Shown: positions 24,655 through 38,275 of the stretch, piece by piece
Layout of the letters: every line of letters starts with the position of its first letter
Position numbering within the stretch: position 1 is the first letter of the stretch
Assembly (NCBI GenBank): GCA_024362935.1
Contig: JANCRA010000003.1
Coordinates: 4,764,001-4,828,000, forward strand
Direction of reading: 5' to 3'
Source: Setophaga petechia
Lineage: Eukaryota > Chordata > Aves > Passeriformes > Parulidae
Length of the DNA stretch: 64,000 bases
Program-made: the position numbers and the translations under genes
Notes under the pieces: model-generated
What the model saw: the letters and a program-made list of their open reading frames with translations, nothing else
What the model was told of the DNA's origin: nothing
The model's database searches: none

Positions 24655-24793
24655 GTAAATTAGCTCAGCTGGGCAGAGCATGGTGCTAATAACACCGAGG
24701 TCACAGGCTCAGTCCCTGTATGGGCCATTCACTCAAGAGCTGGGTCAGTGATCCTTGTCAGTCTTTTCCAGCTCAGAATGTTCTGTGATTCTG
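24655..24793 (+). mobile_element. tRNA-Ile-derived SINE with CR1-like tail (TguSINE1 type)
   Basis: The 5' half reads like a tRNA-Ile (AAU anticodon) gene: TTAGCTCAGCTGGGCAGAGC (A-box region), GGTGCTAATAAC around the anticodon, a B-box region with AGGTCACAGGCTCAGTCCC, and GTATGGGCCA at the acceptor end. The 3' half (24729-24793) reads like a CR1 end: AAGAGCTGGGTCAGTGATCC, TTCCAGCTCAGAATGTTCTG and a final TGATTCTG. This head-and-tail structure is that of TguSINE1, the CR1-mobilised SINE of songbirds. Substitutions in the B box (a functional tRNA would have GGTTCGAATCC-like sequence) show it is not a working tRNA gene. Confidence 0.85.
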
Positions 24794-26346
24794 GAAATAC
24801 TTCTGTAAACCCACACAGGTTACTCATCTGAAGGAGGCTGTGGTCACACCTGGTGAAGAGTGGAGCCACAGAGTCAGGTCATTGTCTGCCTGCTCTCAGA
24901 GGCTTTTTACACATTTACAGTTGCAGGCCCAAGGATTGCATTAATGTTTTGACCACCTGAGTATTTTCCTTGGACATACAGATGCTCAGATTGGGAGCTG
25001 TGGACAAACACAAGAACAGAGTTGTGTTTACATCAAATCCAGTCAGACAATTACTGTCGTGTTAGAAAAAACCACAGCACTGTCCTTATAGGTTTGTGCT
25101 TGAGTCCCAAGTTCCCCTGTGTTGTAAGAGGTTGAATAATCTTTTAGACTGTATTTGGCTCCATACAGAAAGACTTACAAAAGTCTGTGAGAAAAACGTC
25201 CTTTTCTGGCTGTTTCACTGAAGTAAGGATTGTAAGAAATCATGGCAGTTCCTGAAGAAGGAATGATGGAAAACCATGCAGCAATTATGCCCATGGTGGA
25301 TTCTGTTCTTCCCAGCAGAGCTTTTCATATGAGGTGTTTCATCATCCTCTCCTTCTGCCCATCTGTATTTTAAATGAAAGCAATGAGCTCTGAATTTTTC
25401 CTTTAGAGCATAAAAGTAGTTGTATACCCTTCTGAAAGACTTCCAGGTTTCAAACCTTGCAGATTGAGGCACCCTGCAGCTTCATGTTGGGCATCCAAGC
25501 TGTGGAGAATGGCCTGGCTTGCTGGACAAATCACTGTACCAGTGACTCATTTAAATTATTAGTTCTGTCTTTGTGTAGTATAGAGGTAGAAATGGAAGTG
25601 CAGCCAAGGAATTGTGGAATTCAGCAAACTGCAGTCAAATTTCTGTGAGGGCCAATATGGAGGGGTAAAGTACAAATTAAGATTATATTCTTCAAAATGG
25701 GTGTCTGACAGAATTTCAAAGGGACCTAGCTTCTATTTGGGATTTTCAGCTGTCAGCCCTGCTCCAGGTGGGGCCCTTAGTCAAATCAACCATGTTTGAA
25801 GTGAGGTGGCCTGGGGTTGAGAGATGGACAAGGTACCTCACTTAGCCTGAGGAATATTTTCTTAATTTTGTCAGTAGGAACCTTGTGTTCCTATATATTT
25901 TGGTTCTGCTTGCTAGTGAGAGAATTCATTTTTCTCACATAGAGGATAGCATCTGTCTAGCTTTAATGTGTGCTTGCCCCCAAAGTGCAAATTGATTTGT
26001 TACCTAAATTGGCTTTTTTTAAAACATACATCACCTCCTGAAGAATTGGCTTCTTTACCAGGAACTCCATGGTAAATCTCTTTTCACTTTTTCCTATTGA
26101 AGTTTTTCTGCTTTTCATAAATAATTTATTCAAGAGACCAGAGGGATGGCTAATGAGAGATTAACTCAATGCCCAAGGGCTAGGGCATTTCCCTGGGATG
26201 TGGTAGAGTCAGGCTGCAAGATCTCACTTCAATTAATATTGCTTCCCACATCACAGGAGAGTGTGCTGACTGCTGGGAAACACATTTGTGTGTAAATCTT
26301 CAGCTCTCTTTTGTTTATGCTAGCCAGGCACTAGCCTATGTATTAG

Positions 26347-26468
26347 ACAAAAAAAAAAAAACCCAACAAAAACCCCAAAAATCTCAACCCCCCCCCCAAA
26401 AAAAGCCAAACAAAAAAAAAAAACAAACAAAAAAAAAAAAAAAAACCAAAAAAAAAAAAAACACCACC
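26347..26468 (+). repeat. A-rich low-complexity block with C runs
   Basis: About 120 nt composed almost wholly of A runs (up to about 17) broken by C pairs and runs, including a C run of about 10. It creates spurious lysine/proline open frames on the + strand and a phenylalanine-rich frame on the minus strand. It is a likely mutation and assembly hotspot. It could derive from an expanded poly-A tail, but no element body is evident upstream. Confidence 0.9.
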
Positions 26469-29400
26469 CAAGTTTAAGAACTCTGCTGAGACTCCAAGTC
26501 ATGAAGTCAACTCTGAGTAGTCAACAGTTAAGGAGAGTAGTTATGACTTGAGCAGCATTAAGTATCCAAATGGGATTTGGATACCAGAAAATCTTAATCA
26601 GCACCTGAGCAGGGAGGGATTTCAGTGGTTCTGCACGTTGGATTTGGACCCTTACACAGGGTTATGACAGAGCTATGGTGGATCTTGCTGTAGCAATTTG
26701 AGAAGTTACTGCATTCAAGTTTTCCCTGTGGTTCTTACCCCCTGGGAATCAACAGAAGGTGGCTTTGCTGCAGCTCCTGCTCTGTTGTTCCAATTCAAAC
26801 CCACTGCCATCAGTCCTTTAAGCCAAATCACTGAGCTTTACACAGAACTGAGTGAATTGCCTTTGCATATTCTGTTTGGTGACCTCTGTGCTCGGGACAG
26901 CACCCTTCAAAGGGGAGGCACAGCATCCATCAGCTGGGGGAAAGCATCTAGCTGCTGGAATAATACCTTGAGCTGTTATAGAAACTTTTGTCCAGAGCTC
27001 ACATAGCAAAGCCTTTGTGGATCTCTCCCAGACCCATACACCTTTGTTTTTGAAAGTTGTTCTGGCAGGGGAGCTCTTGCCACTGTTTCCTTGCATTCTA
27101 TAAACATATATGTGCCTTCTGCCCAGGAACTTTTAGAAGTTTGCCACCAGACTAGAACCAACTGTCAGTAATTTTCCCAGTGTGTTTGTGTGTGAGTGAG
27201 TTTGTGTTTTGAATCTGGGGAATGGTGAATGGGCATCTGTTTCAATGCTGTGGGTGGGATAAACCTCAAAAACTCCATGCATATCGACTGAACCATGCAG
27301 TCAGTAATGGCAAATTGGAGCTATTTGCTCTTTTCTGAGCTTCACATTCCTTCCACACTTCAGAGTAGGTCAGTGCCTTAACATCACATTTCCTCTATTG
27401 ATTTAATCCTTAGAATAATGTACTTTAGAGTTAAACATGAAAAATGCTCCCTTCAAGTTCATTTTAATGCATGATGTTTTTCATGCACTTGTAAGGGAAT
27501 TAAATTATTTTGTCTTTGAGTTTTGAGTAGTTCTAAAGCAATTTTCAAGGCTGCTGTAGATTTTAACACCTCATGAACTTTGTAATGGGTAGAAAATGTG
27601 CAGTTCATCAGTGAAGAAAGAATTTCTTCTAATCTGAGTTTGCTACTGCTTTCTTTTGTGACCATGAGCACCCACTGTGTCTTACCATTTTAACTGTCTT
27701 GGAGATGTCATCAAGATTAGAATATGTGTATGCATGGAGAAAGAAGTGAGCCCTCTGTCATTAATGCCATGAAAACTTTGAAGATGAAAAAGCAACGCAT
27801 GCAACAATAATATTAACAATCTTATTTTGCATTTAGGAATTTTTGTATATGGTAATAGCAACATAAATGTGCCCAGCTGCCTGAAATATTCTCTGGAACT
27901 TCCGTCTGCTTTCTTATAAACATAAAACATTCTTTTCTGTTTTGACAGTTAAAAATTATGCTGTTGAGGGAGTAAACAGATTTTTAAGTTACCTGTTCAA
28001 ACAAGTAAGTCTTCTGTTGAATCTTCAAAGGTTCCAGTAGTAGGAAATATGTTACCAAGTAACACATTTATTTGCAGTTCATTTTTTTAAAGCACTAGTG
28101 CAGTGAAAGGAGATGCCATTTTTTCCCTGTGAAGTTTGTCTCGTTTTCTTCAGCTTGTCAAGTCTGTTATGTCAGTGTTGAGTATTAATCTTAAATGGAA
28201 ACATACTGCTTCCAGCTCAGGGAGTCCCTGAGCTGCAAATTGCAGGAGTCTGAGAGTGTTTTAACAATATATTCTTACTTGGGCATCTTGGCTTCTGTCA
28301 GAGGTAGATCTTGGATGAGACTGATTTTTGATCTGACTGCTGCTGTGTGAACAGTAAATATGGTTGAGGTGCAGTATAATTCTTTCATATGTGTGAAAGA
28401 AAAGAAAGAAAAGTTTTTGTAAAGACAGCATTAGGGAGTTGAGTACTGAGGGAACATAATTTCCTTTGAGGGAAATAGTGTTCTCTGCAATTAGAACAGA
28501 TTTAAGAAAAAGAGCTCAGGAATCTAGGCATGTCTGCATTCTGCCATATGCTTTGAATTCAACTGAAAATTTGTACAAGTTATTTTTGTATAAGACATTT
28601 ATTAATTACTGAAGGGGAAATGAGGAACATTAGTTAATAAGAGCAGTAGTTGAAAAGAACACTAGTACTTGTTTTTGTTTCGGTGAAATTATGTCGTGTT
28701 AGTCTTAATTTCTTTATCCAGCATGCTTTGACAAGTGAATGTTAGCTTTGAAATGAATGCATGAAAAGTAGTTGACAGTGACAAAACTTCGTATTTTTAG
28801 GTCAGTCATACTACAATTTAACACACTTGTGACAGCAAATGTCACATAATGGAAAGAATAAGGCCTTGTTGAGCACCTTTTGTAGCTGAAATGTGTCTGC
28901 ACTTACATAAACGATCAGTAAAATCTCATTTAATGCCATCAGACTACTTGGGTTACTGCACAGTAACTGTGAAGTTAAGGCTGAGTGTAGGAGGAGGTAC
29001 AGAAGTTGCAGTGAGCCTAAGCTGTACTTCTCAAGTTCTGATGTGCTGCTCACTGAGGGCCATTGGAATACTTGCAGGTCATCCATATGAGGCAGCTAAG
29101 AAAAGCAGGTCAGTTATTAGCAGGCTTAATGTGCTACAGCTTCCCTGGAAGATGTTTCCAGATCTGAGATGAAGAAGTTGAAAACCATCAGCTCTGGCAA
29201 TACCACTCCAGTAGCCTCATGTGCAAGGACTTGTCTGCACAGGACTTTCCTGATTAACTCCATGTCTCATTCTACAACAAAGAGTCTGGTTCTGTTTACG
29301 TTAAACCATTTTCAAAGTACGATTGCACTTTGAATTCATACCCTACCTTAATCCATGTTAACTTTCCAGTGTGTGCCCTAAGGGAGCAGTAAACTAAACT

Positions 29401-31125
29401 GGGTGACTGTGTCCACACAGGGGTTTAATGGAGTTTAAGCAGCAGAATTCAAGTTCATCAAGGTACTTACTTCAGATTCATTTTCTTGATGTCCTGGTAT
29501 AGACAAGCCCTAGGAATAAAAGTGGTTTAGTTCTAAGTGAATGAACTATGTTATAAAATTCATCACTGAAGTTTTATTATACTTTTGTGTGTGAAATACA
29601 GCTACTGTAGGGTGTAAAGTAGGCTTTTTTGTCTTGTTTGGTACAATTTCTTTTGTAGTAATTGCAGTTAGAGCTGAGAAATAAAATAGTGCTCATGTTC
29701 TTCCAACAACTAAATGCTGTATTTGTTTTTCAGTTTGGATCAAAAGTCATGTGTTTGCTTAACTAGCAGAAACTTTTCCTCATACAAAAAATCTGTCATC
29801 TGAATCACAGTCTCAGCTATGACACTATGTGTATTTGATATGTTTTAAAGCAGATGAACACTGTAAAATTTTAAGTGTTTATAAAAAATCTGAATATTGT
29901 GGAAATTAGATTTGCTTTAAATGGCAATATTCTTTAAAATGTCAATGTTTGATGTTCTGTAGGGAATGAAGCTATCCTATTTCTGAAAACGAATATATTT
30001 CAAATAATTTTATCTCAACTGCTGCAGTATTTAAAATACATTTGTATTTTCAGCTGTAACTCATAAAAGGTCAGCTCCCATGCTTTGAAAACCCTATACA
30101 GCTTGATACTGCATAAATGAGCATGTTTTACACAGCAGGCATATAATGTTATCTGCCCCTCTGACTTGGACTCAGATTAATTATTCTTCATAATTTTTAA
30201 CCAGAGTTAAAGAACTTAGCTTTCCGGTACCGTCCTTCAGACATTGATCAAAATCTTGTTAATATAGTAACACTAAAGTTTACTGAAGTTTAAACAAAGT
30301 AAAGCTCAGTTTTTCTTAGTGGTCAGCTCATGTCACACTAAAGCCCTGATCACTGATCAAAACAGCATTAATTATTTGTTTCACGTTGAGGTTGCTGTGT
30401 CAAAATCCTTTAAATACCTCTTGGAGCAGAGAGGGAATCTTACAGCCTGTGACAGAGCAGCTGGTGTGGACATGGGCTGATGCCCCAGTTGACAGGTTGT
30501 TGGATTAGAAAGAATATCAAAGGCAGTGAGTAAGATTAGGGATAAGTGAACATCTGACAGCAGTTTGCAGCAGGGGAGAACAGATGATAAACAATGGGAG
30601 CGGGGTGCGTGGGGGGGTGAGAGGTGAGAAGGCCATGGGAAAAGTGTGGCGGCAATCACTAAAGCTCCAGGTTGCTGAGCCTCATGAATAGAACAGGAAA
30701 TGGGATTTGCTGGGACAGATGTGCTGAGTGGTGATGAATACATTATAGGGAAATGAGGCTAAACTCCTGAAGGTGAGAGATGTTCTTTCTCTTGAAATAG
30801 AAAATACGGGAAAAGTTTAGCCCTCTAGAGGAGTAAACATTCTTGAAAATTAATATATAAAGAAGTAATGCTAGTGCTAATTTTGATTAAATTATTATTC
30901 TGCAAGAGCGTTCATGATAAACTCTTAAGTCGTGTACCTCCAACATAACAATCTTACAGTGCTATTACATATATAGGATTGAAAGTGTTTATTTTAGTCA
31001 TGAGACTGCACAAATGGTGGAATAGTTTGAATGATGGAACAGCCTGGAATGGAGGCTCTGACTGGATAATGCTTAGAAGCATATTCTGTATCTGGCATGT
31101 ATTACATAGCACTCACATAACATAT

Positions 31126-31205
31126 GTTTGATCCTGCCACTGTTAAGAGACTTGTACTGAGTGATCTTGTGAGGTCCTTCCAGCCTTAACATTTTTTCAA
31201 TTTTG
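31126..31205 (+). mobile_element. Decayed CR1 3' end (weak)
   Basis: The segment CTTGTACTGAGTGATCTTG, then GAGGTCCTTCCAGCC followed by a degenerate AT-rich end, resembles the last 60-80 nt of a CR1 tail. The terminal GATTCTGTGA is not preserved. Upstream sequence is not recognisable as CR1. Confidence 0.45.
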
Positions 31206-34200
31206 TAAAGTGATTGAATGCTTGTAGAATATCATACATAACTCCTCCTGTTCCTTAGAGTATTGTTTCTTTACTTCTTGGACTTCCTTAGTTTATGTTC
31301 TTGAAGGATCCTTTTCCAATATTTATGATATAGTTATGTCAGAAAGCAAACAGAAACTTTTTGCATGTTCTCCTATAGGACCGTATGTCAGTTTTCTGAC
31401 TTAGAATTTTTTATGAGATTTTTTTATTTCAAATTTCTGTAAAGAAAAGCTCATTAAAAAACATCTCACACTAACATTTTAATAATGTATTACTTTAGCT
31501 GAAGGGAGGACAAGCAGAAAGTATAATTGTTAATGTTCTGAGAAAGTACCAATAAGATTTTTTCACAAGACATCTAGAAATTTATTCCACAATGTATTCT
31601 CACAGTTTGAGTTACAAATACAAGCTTGGTAAAATAATGTAGAAACACAAACTGTGAGAGTCACCAACTGGCAAATACAAAGCTCAATGCTGTAAGGACA
31701 AGAGGTGACTTAGCTGTAATGGGAATGCCCACCATCTGTCCTTCCTGACCTCAAATCCCTCATATGTGCTGCCCCTGTCCTCCAGCTGAGGAGACATGAG
31801 GCTGGCCTCCTTCAGTCCCTGTTTGCTCCAGCCATGTGTCCTGTAACTGTAGCTCTCATTTGTAAAAGAACAAGAGATTGTAAACAGAATCTGGGATTGA
31901 TGTGTCCCATAGCCCTGCTTCATGGAATTAGCTGTCCACATTTGAGAAATTCCATGCTCAGTATCTTGACTGCAATGACATCACTTGAATACAGCAACTG
32001 AAGAGTTGGTAGAGCTTTGGAGTTACAGATGTTCCACAAAATTAGCAATCAGTGAAATTTGTCCTTCAGACAGCCATAATCAAAGAAATAAATTATGATG
32101 AGCACAGCAAAACAGAGATTAAAACATCTGCTCTATTGATTCTAATTAGCATAAGTACTGTCCTAATAGGTGTATTTTCCATAAAACTGGGATTTCTGCA
32201 TTTGCATGAAACTATAACCAAAGAATTTACCATTTGTTACAGGTAATTCCCATTTTAAAGATAATTTATAGTCAGCTTGCACAGTTCTTTATATTTCAGT
32301 ATTGACACTGTTATAGGATCACTCTCATGAAAGTTTCAGAAATACTGCAGTAACACATAGAACTGTAGATAAATCACTAATCAGTTAATCATTAGTTCAA
32401 TCAATTTACTGAAAGCCAGTAGTATTTAAGTAATAGGTACATGTCTCACTAGTAATGCACTCTGTTAGAATGGATGAGAGATTAGAAGGTGTTCACAAGT
32501 TACTTGAAATTTTCTGTGCATTACTTTTTCTCAATGGGAAGATGATAAGAGGACTGCCTCTGTGGGAATCAGATTTCAGTTGAGTTTATCAAAATTGAGA
32601 GGTAAAAGTGAAATTAAGAAAAGAGCAGAATCTGGAGCTAGTTGCATCTGTCAGTTTGAACTGATTTTTGGGAGGGGGTGGGGAGGAAGGAGAGGATGAA
32701 AAGCCCTGAGGATCTTTGTGAGGAGGGTCTGTGAGAAAGTCTTAGGAGAAAAATCTAAAGATTGTTCCTAAGCCTTGGCTTCTGTTAGCCCCCTGCTGCT
32801 GTTCTTCATCAAGTTGTTTTAATGGCTTTCAAAGCAAGTGAGTGGAAAATGGTTTCTCTGGAACTTTAAGGAGTCTGAACTGAAAACTGTCATTGCTTTA
32901 TAAGTAAAACACATCAAAGATTGATGGAAGAATTGCTTGTTAAACACATTGTAGATTTAATTAAAAAATGGCTGATATCATAAAAGAGACATCAGATCAT
33001 CATAACTACCTAAAGGTGAAAGTTTAATGGCTTGTCATCTGCTCAGGAACCTGTGTTAAGTATCTCTTTCATAGCTTTTGTGACCCTCTGTATATCTGCA
33101 AGATGTTTTTTTTCCATGAGTGTTGCGGTTTTTTTCATCATGTATAGATGGAAAAGTACCAAAGCATAAAAATATGTAGGTGGTCGTTACTGTGCTTTTT
33201 AATTTTCTGTCTGTCTTAAGGGATGCCTTTTTCTGGTATTTTTAATTAACTAGTGCTTCAAATTCTTATCTAGTTCTGAAATAGTTGTTTTTCTTTGTGT
33301 TGCAGTGCATAATATTTCTTCTGTGTGTTCAGTGTGTGCAAAGTGCATTTGTATATCATCTAGTAATTGCATATTTCTTCTGGAACCTGCCCTCTTATTT
33401 TCCTCTCCTCTCCCCACTGACAGTTCTCTCCACAGTCCTCCCAATCAGTAAATAGCATGTTTTTTTACTGTTGTGATGTAGATCTGATATGAAAAAGTGA
33501 AGAAAAAAAGGTGTACATTGAAAACAGCATTTCCACTGAGGCTGAGCCTCATTTTTTAAAACCAGATGCTTTTCTGATCTCATGCTGCATATGATCAAGG
33601 TGCACTTTTAGTAAGCAAATATAAGCAATTCTTTTTAAAGACTGGAATAATTCCTCAGCAAGTTGATAAAGTGCAATATCCATCTTCAGATTTCAAAAAT
33701 ATTCAGTGTTGTAATTCCAATTTTAATTCACAATTTCCTTCTGGAGTATAACAGCTACATCTAGGCATGATTCTGACTCCAGATCTGATTATATGAAATG
33801 CAGAAAATTGTTTTTCCCAAGAGCCTAATATGTGATGACTACAATTACTGGATTTTCTGTAAATGATAAGGCTTAGAAATGGTATGTTTCACCAAAAAGC
33901 ATGACATTATTTGAGTGAAATCTGTAAGATTTTCATGATGTACAAGATCATTTAAATAGGGAGTAATAATATTGACTATCCAATCACCTACATAGAATTT
34001 GGTTACTTGATGTTACTGTTTTAAGGATTCTTTTCAATGATATTTGTCATTTTAGATGATCTTTAATTAGCTGTAATGGTTACTTGTGAACTTAAAATGG
34101 ATATAGCATTTTGGTTTGCTGCATAAAAATATTCTAGACAATAAGTGAGTCTGGCCAGATATTAAGATCCCCATTATGAATTTTTGTAACTTTATGAAAT

Positions 34201-34910
34201 TCCAACCTTGCTGAATAAAATGGCATTTTAGCTCTTCTTGTTGATAAGGCCAGGTCGTCCCTTACATTGTTTCTATTCAGTCCTGGTTTAAGCAAATTCA
34301 AAAGCAATTTGAGTAACTTTTTTTTTACATAGTAGGTAAGCTTGTTGGAGTAGCAGCAGTTCAGTGGTTTTTAACCAGAAATTATATATTCTGACAAACT
34401 GAGCTGGTAGTCAATATGGGGAAAATTAGGGGCAAACAGTACATTTATGTATTGACAATAACATTATAAATAATAATAAAAAAAATAGGCTATGACGCTA
34501 TATAGCTTTGTATGTATTCTTATCCAGAACTACTGAAATAAACTATCACTGTTGACTTTGTTTAGTTTGATTTTGGCTTCATTTTGGTTATCATTATGCC
34601 ACTTAAACTTGTTGAGCTTCTGAAGCAGCAGGATTAGAAGAAAAATTGGCTTTCAAAAATCAAATCATTTGGCAAATCTGCTGTAGAATCTCATATGTGT
34701 GTCTGCACTTAGCACTCTGCTTTCAGCATTGTACCATTTCTGACACTTGAAAATATTGGACACAGGCAATTTCTGGCTTACTTTGCAAAGCTGTGTTGCT
34801 CTTCAGAGTGACATTTCCATAGCACTGCAGTTTGTACAGCCTAAAATTTTATCTGTAACTCATCTGATTTGTTCTGTTCAGATAAATTTAAAAACAGTAT
34901 GAGATTATTT

Positions 34911-35181
34911 CATGTAGTGATAGGACAAGGGAGAATGGCCTCAAACAGAAAGATAGATTTTAGATTTTCTGTTAGGAGGAAACTCTTGGCTGTGAGAGTG
35001 GTGAGGTACTAGCACAGGTTGCCCAGGGAAGTTGTGGGTGGATGCCCCAGCCCTAGAATGTTAAAGGCCAGATTGGTGCTTTGAGCAACCTGGTCTGGTG
35101 GAATGTGTCCCAGCCCATTGAAGAGGGTCTGGAAATTGATGATCTTGAAGGTGTCTTCCAGCCTAAATCATTCTGTGATTA
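34911..35181 (+). mobile_element. CR1 LINE, 5'-truncated 3' end
   Basis: In order it shows GTAGTGATAGGACAAGGGAG, ATGGCCTCAA, a stretch with GTGAGAGTGGTGAGG, CACAGGTTGCCCAGGGAAG, GGATGCCCCAGCCCTAGAA, GAGCAACCTGGTCTGGTGGA, TTGATGATCTTGAAGG, CTTCCAGCC and a final ATTCTGTGATT. All of these are landmarks of the CR1 3' region in + orientation. The copy is about 270 nt, non-coding, and lies in intron 1. Confidence 0.9.
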
Positions 35182-35265
35182 TTGGGCTCCTATTCAGTGA
35201 AACCAGTCAGTAATCATTATATGGAAATTACCGCTATAGTATTTTACAGGATAGTTCCACCAAAT

Positions 35266-35314
35266 CTGAAACACTTATCTGAACACTTACCTGAACACTT
35301 ATCTGAAACACTTG
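35266..35314 (+). repeat. 12/13-bp tandem repeat, four units
   Basis: CTGAA(A)CACTTAT/C is repeated at 35266-35278, 35279-35290, 35291-35302 and 35303-35314, with one A indel and few substitutions. It lies about 85 nt beyond the end of a CR1 copy. Confidence 0.9.
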
Positions 35315-37740
35315 CTCATCCCTTATTGTTTCTGTAAACCACCCTTATTTCTTGACAAGGAGAGGTAGTTGACCTGTCAGTCTGGAGAACCCTCTTTCCT
35401 TTATCTCCTTACTTTCTCTTTGATCTGTCCCGGAGTTCAGACCTCTTGGCAGAAATTGGACAGGACTCATGGGAACATATGAACCTCCCTAGAGCATTAT
35501 GGGACACTCCATAGAGAAAGATTAATTTGTTAAAGTGATAATATGAATGTTAAGATTTAAGTGTAAGAATTACATTAGGGGGTGGTAGAGTAGAGATTTA
35601 ATCACACCCAGGGGCTGAAAAAGTCAGGGAAACTATTTCATTAAACAAAAAAATTGTCAGGATATTTGCTTTTGAAGTATTTCTGAAAAAACCTAGATGA
35701 ATGCCTAGTTGGTATTGTGTTTTCCCTCCCCTCTGTCTGTACACTCTTCTGCAGCCCATGGGATGGAACAGTGTCAGGCCTTCCAGTCCTGCCCTAAGTG
35801 GGATGATAAACCACAGGCAACAGTTGTGCCTTGGGGAGAGGATGAAAGGAAGAAGAAACAGCTTTCTGCAGTGGTATGTTACGTGTACATTTTAGTGAGA
35901 AAAGTGAGTCTTGCTCTTGTAAGGGAAGGTTTGGAATTGCCTGTAGTAGTTGGGAATGTTGAATCTTCATTCTCAGACCAGCCCTGCTGACCCTGTGGGG
36001 TGAACTTGTGACCTTCATTCTTTGTCTAAGACTTAGGCTCTCTTCTGTATGCTGAGTTCGTGCCATTGCATGCTCAGAATGAAGTCTTAGGGCTTAAAGT
36101 GTCTTGGTACTCTACTGAAGGAGCCAAGAAGCTGCTAAGAAACAGTTTTAACTCACAGTATTCAGTGCTGCTGAGGAGACATGCTCGAAGTCCTGGGACT
36201 GTGTCTATGAGCATATTTAGGGGAAGTGGTAGCCTTGAGTTCCTGTGAGATCTTGCACAGAGGATGTGTCCTCCCCTGCTCTTACTTCCCCGTGGAGACA
36301 CAGCAGTGCCGCTCCTGGCTTTGTTCCCAACTTTGTTGAGACTCAGGACGTCCCAAGTGCTGCCTACTAACCTTGGTCAAGCTTGTTAATGCTGGATCTT
36401 TGTTGGTGTGTAAGGCCAGGTGTACAGTTCATTGAGCTGTATTTTCTGCAATGATTTGAGTGCTGCATCAGAAGTATTTTGTCCTTTGTAAGTTATATAT
36501 ATAAATTAGTAGATTTGTGAACCATTTTAAAATCATACTTATGTGATGCATTATACTGCTTATCAGGTGCATTAGGAAAACCAAGTAACTTGGCAGTTAT
36601 GCATGCTGGATTGTTTTCTGTGTTGTTTGGACAGTTTTTTAATCCAATTTTCATGATACAACAGTCTATGGACAGGATTTTTCTTAACAGCATTCTGCTT
36701 CAGGTGACACAGTCAGTAGTTTTGGTTTTTTTTTCTTTAATTAGAGCAGCATTCATCAACTGCATTGGTTTTGAATGCAGATTTATTATCTGTTTAAATG
36801 TAGAGTGGCCCAGTATTGTGGTAGAAGAGGGATAGTTTTATTTTCCTGCTGGCTCTTTGTCAGCCAGAAAAGATTTTAATCAGATCCTATATAAGTTGCC
36901 ATGAATTGTTAGAATGACTAAAGAGGTAATGAGAAATATTAGACAATTGATGGTGGTGATTAGCTTTTGGCTGAAGTACCAGTGGCAAGTTAAACTGTGG
37001 TTTTATGGTGTTGTCAGTGTTGTTTTCCTGAATGACATAGCAAAATTAATGATGAAAGGACAGTTTCTTTCCTTCCTCTCTTGGATGAGGGTCATGACCT
37101 AGGGCAGCAAAGATGAAGAAATTATGCTTGTAGGCGTAGTGGTTGCCTTGGGACTGATGATTTTAAGATTCATTTACTCCTTCTGCCTACTATACTTGTG
37201 TTTGCTTTTTTGCCTGCTGTGCCTGCAGGGATGAGGTGAGAGCCCTAAATCCCAGCAAAGCCAGGGGGGCCAATCTCTCTCTGAGTCAGATCCTACGTGA
37301 GGCTGTGCTGTACCAGTAACTGACCAGGGAATCATGAGCTGTGGACCAAAGCAGTGTTTGCCCTGTGTGCAGCATTTGGATAATCCTCTTCCTAAGGGGC
37401 TGAAAGGTTATTTTGACTGATGAGTGCACAGGATGAGTACAGGAAGGAGCTCAAGAATATTCAGTGAGAATTCTCATCCACTGTGGGGTCTCAAACTTGC
37501 AATGGGTACTTTATATTGGGTTTCACTCTGTCTTGAAACAGCTACAACAGACAGACATGATTGATCTAGGTATGTTATGATGAGTGCAGAATTATTGCCC
37601 CTGCCCATCATTAAATATCACTAGTCTGAAATTTCAGTCAGGCCCTTTATCTTGGTAGCTCATCAAAAGGAGCAGCTGCCAGTGAACAAGAAAAGATGAA
37701 AACAGGTTTCCTGGAAATGTTTTTAATTCTTTTGGTCTCT

Positions 37741-37753
37741 AAAAAAAAAAAAA
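37741..37753 (+). repeat. Poly-A tract
   Basis: A short A run followed by an A/C-rich stretch. No attached element was recognised. Confidence 0.8.
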
Positions 37754-38251
37754 CAAACCCAACAAAATTAAGCAAAATTTATTTTTCTCATAGTTCTGTG
37801 AGTGTCAGTGAAATTTCAAAAGTTTGGAAAATGTTGTCTTTACTAACTTAGGAGTTTAAGTACGATTTTCCATAAGAACTTTCAGGAATTGGTCTCACTT
37901 AATTTCACTAATGCTCCATCAGGTAGTAGAGCAGAAATAAGTCTGTGATCCTAGACAAATATTGCAGTGTAAGACCCACCACAGAAATTACATTATTCAG
38001 TAAAGATGTTTAGATGCAACTGGGGGGCTCTGACATTTGGCTGAAATTGCAGTGGTCCACAGTAAAGTCTAAATTCAGTTCTTCCATCTTTCTAGTGAAG
38101 GTCTTAAAGGTGAAGGTTATTGAATGCTAGAAAGTGCTTTTGTAAATCTCATCTTTTGGAGTTGTTAATGAATTACTATAAATTTGAAGTAGGGCTGTGA
38201 ACCCATGTCTGTGTTCCCAGGATTAATTTATTACTGAGCTACAAAGGCCAT

Positions 38252-38275
38252 GTTTGTTTGTTTGTTTGTTTGTTT
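38252..38275 (+). repeat. (TTTG)n microsatellite
   Basis: About six TTTG/TGTT tetranucleotide units without interruption. Confidence 0.9.

Noticed and set aside
24655..24728. Functional tRNA-Ile gene
   Set aside because: The B box and stems carry mismatches, and the sequence continues directly into a CR1-like tail, so it is a SINE head.
26286..26502. Lysine-rich (+) and phenylalanine-rich (-) open frames
   Set aside because: Translation of a low-complexity A/C tract.
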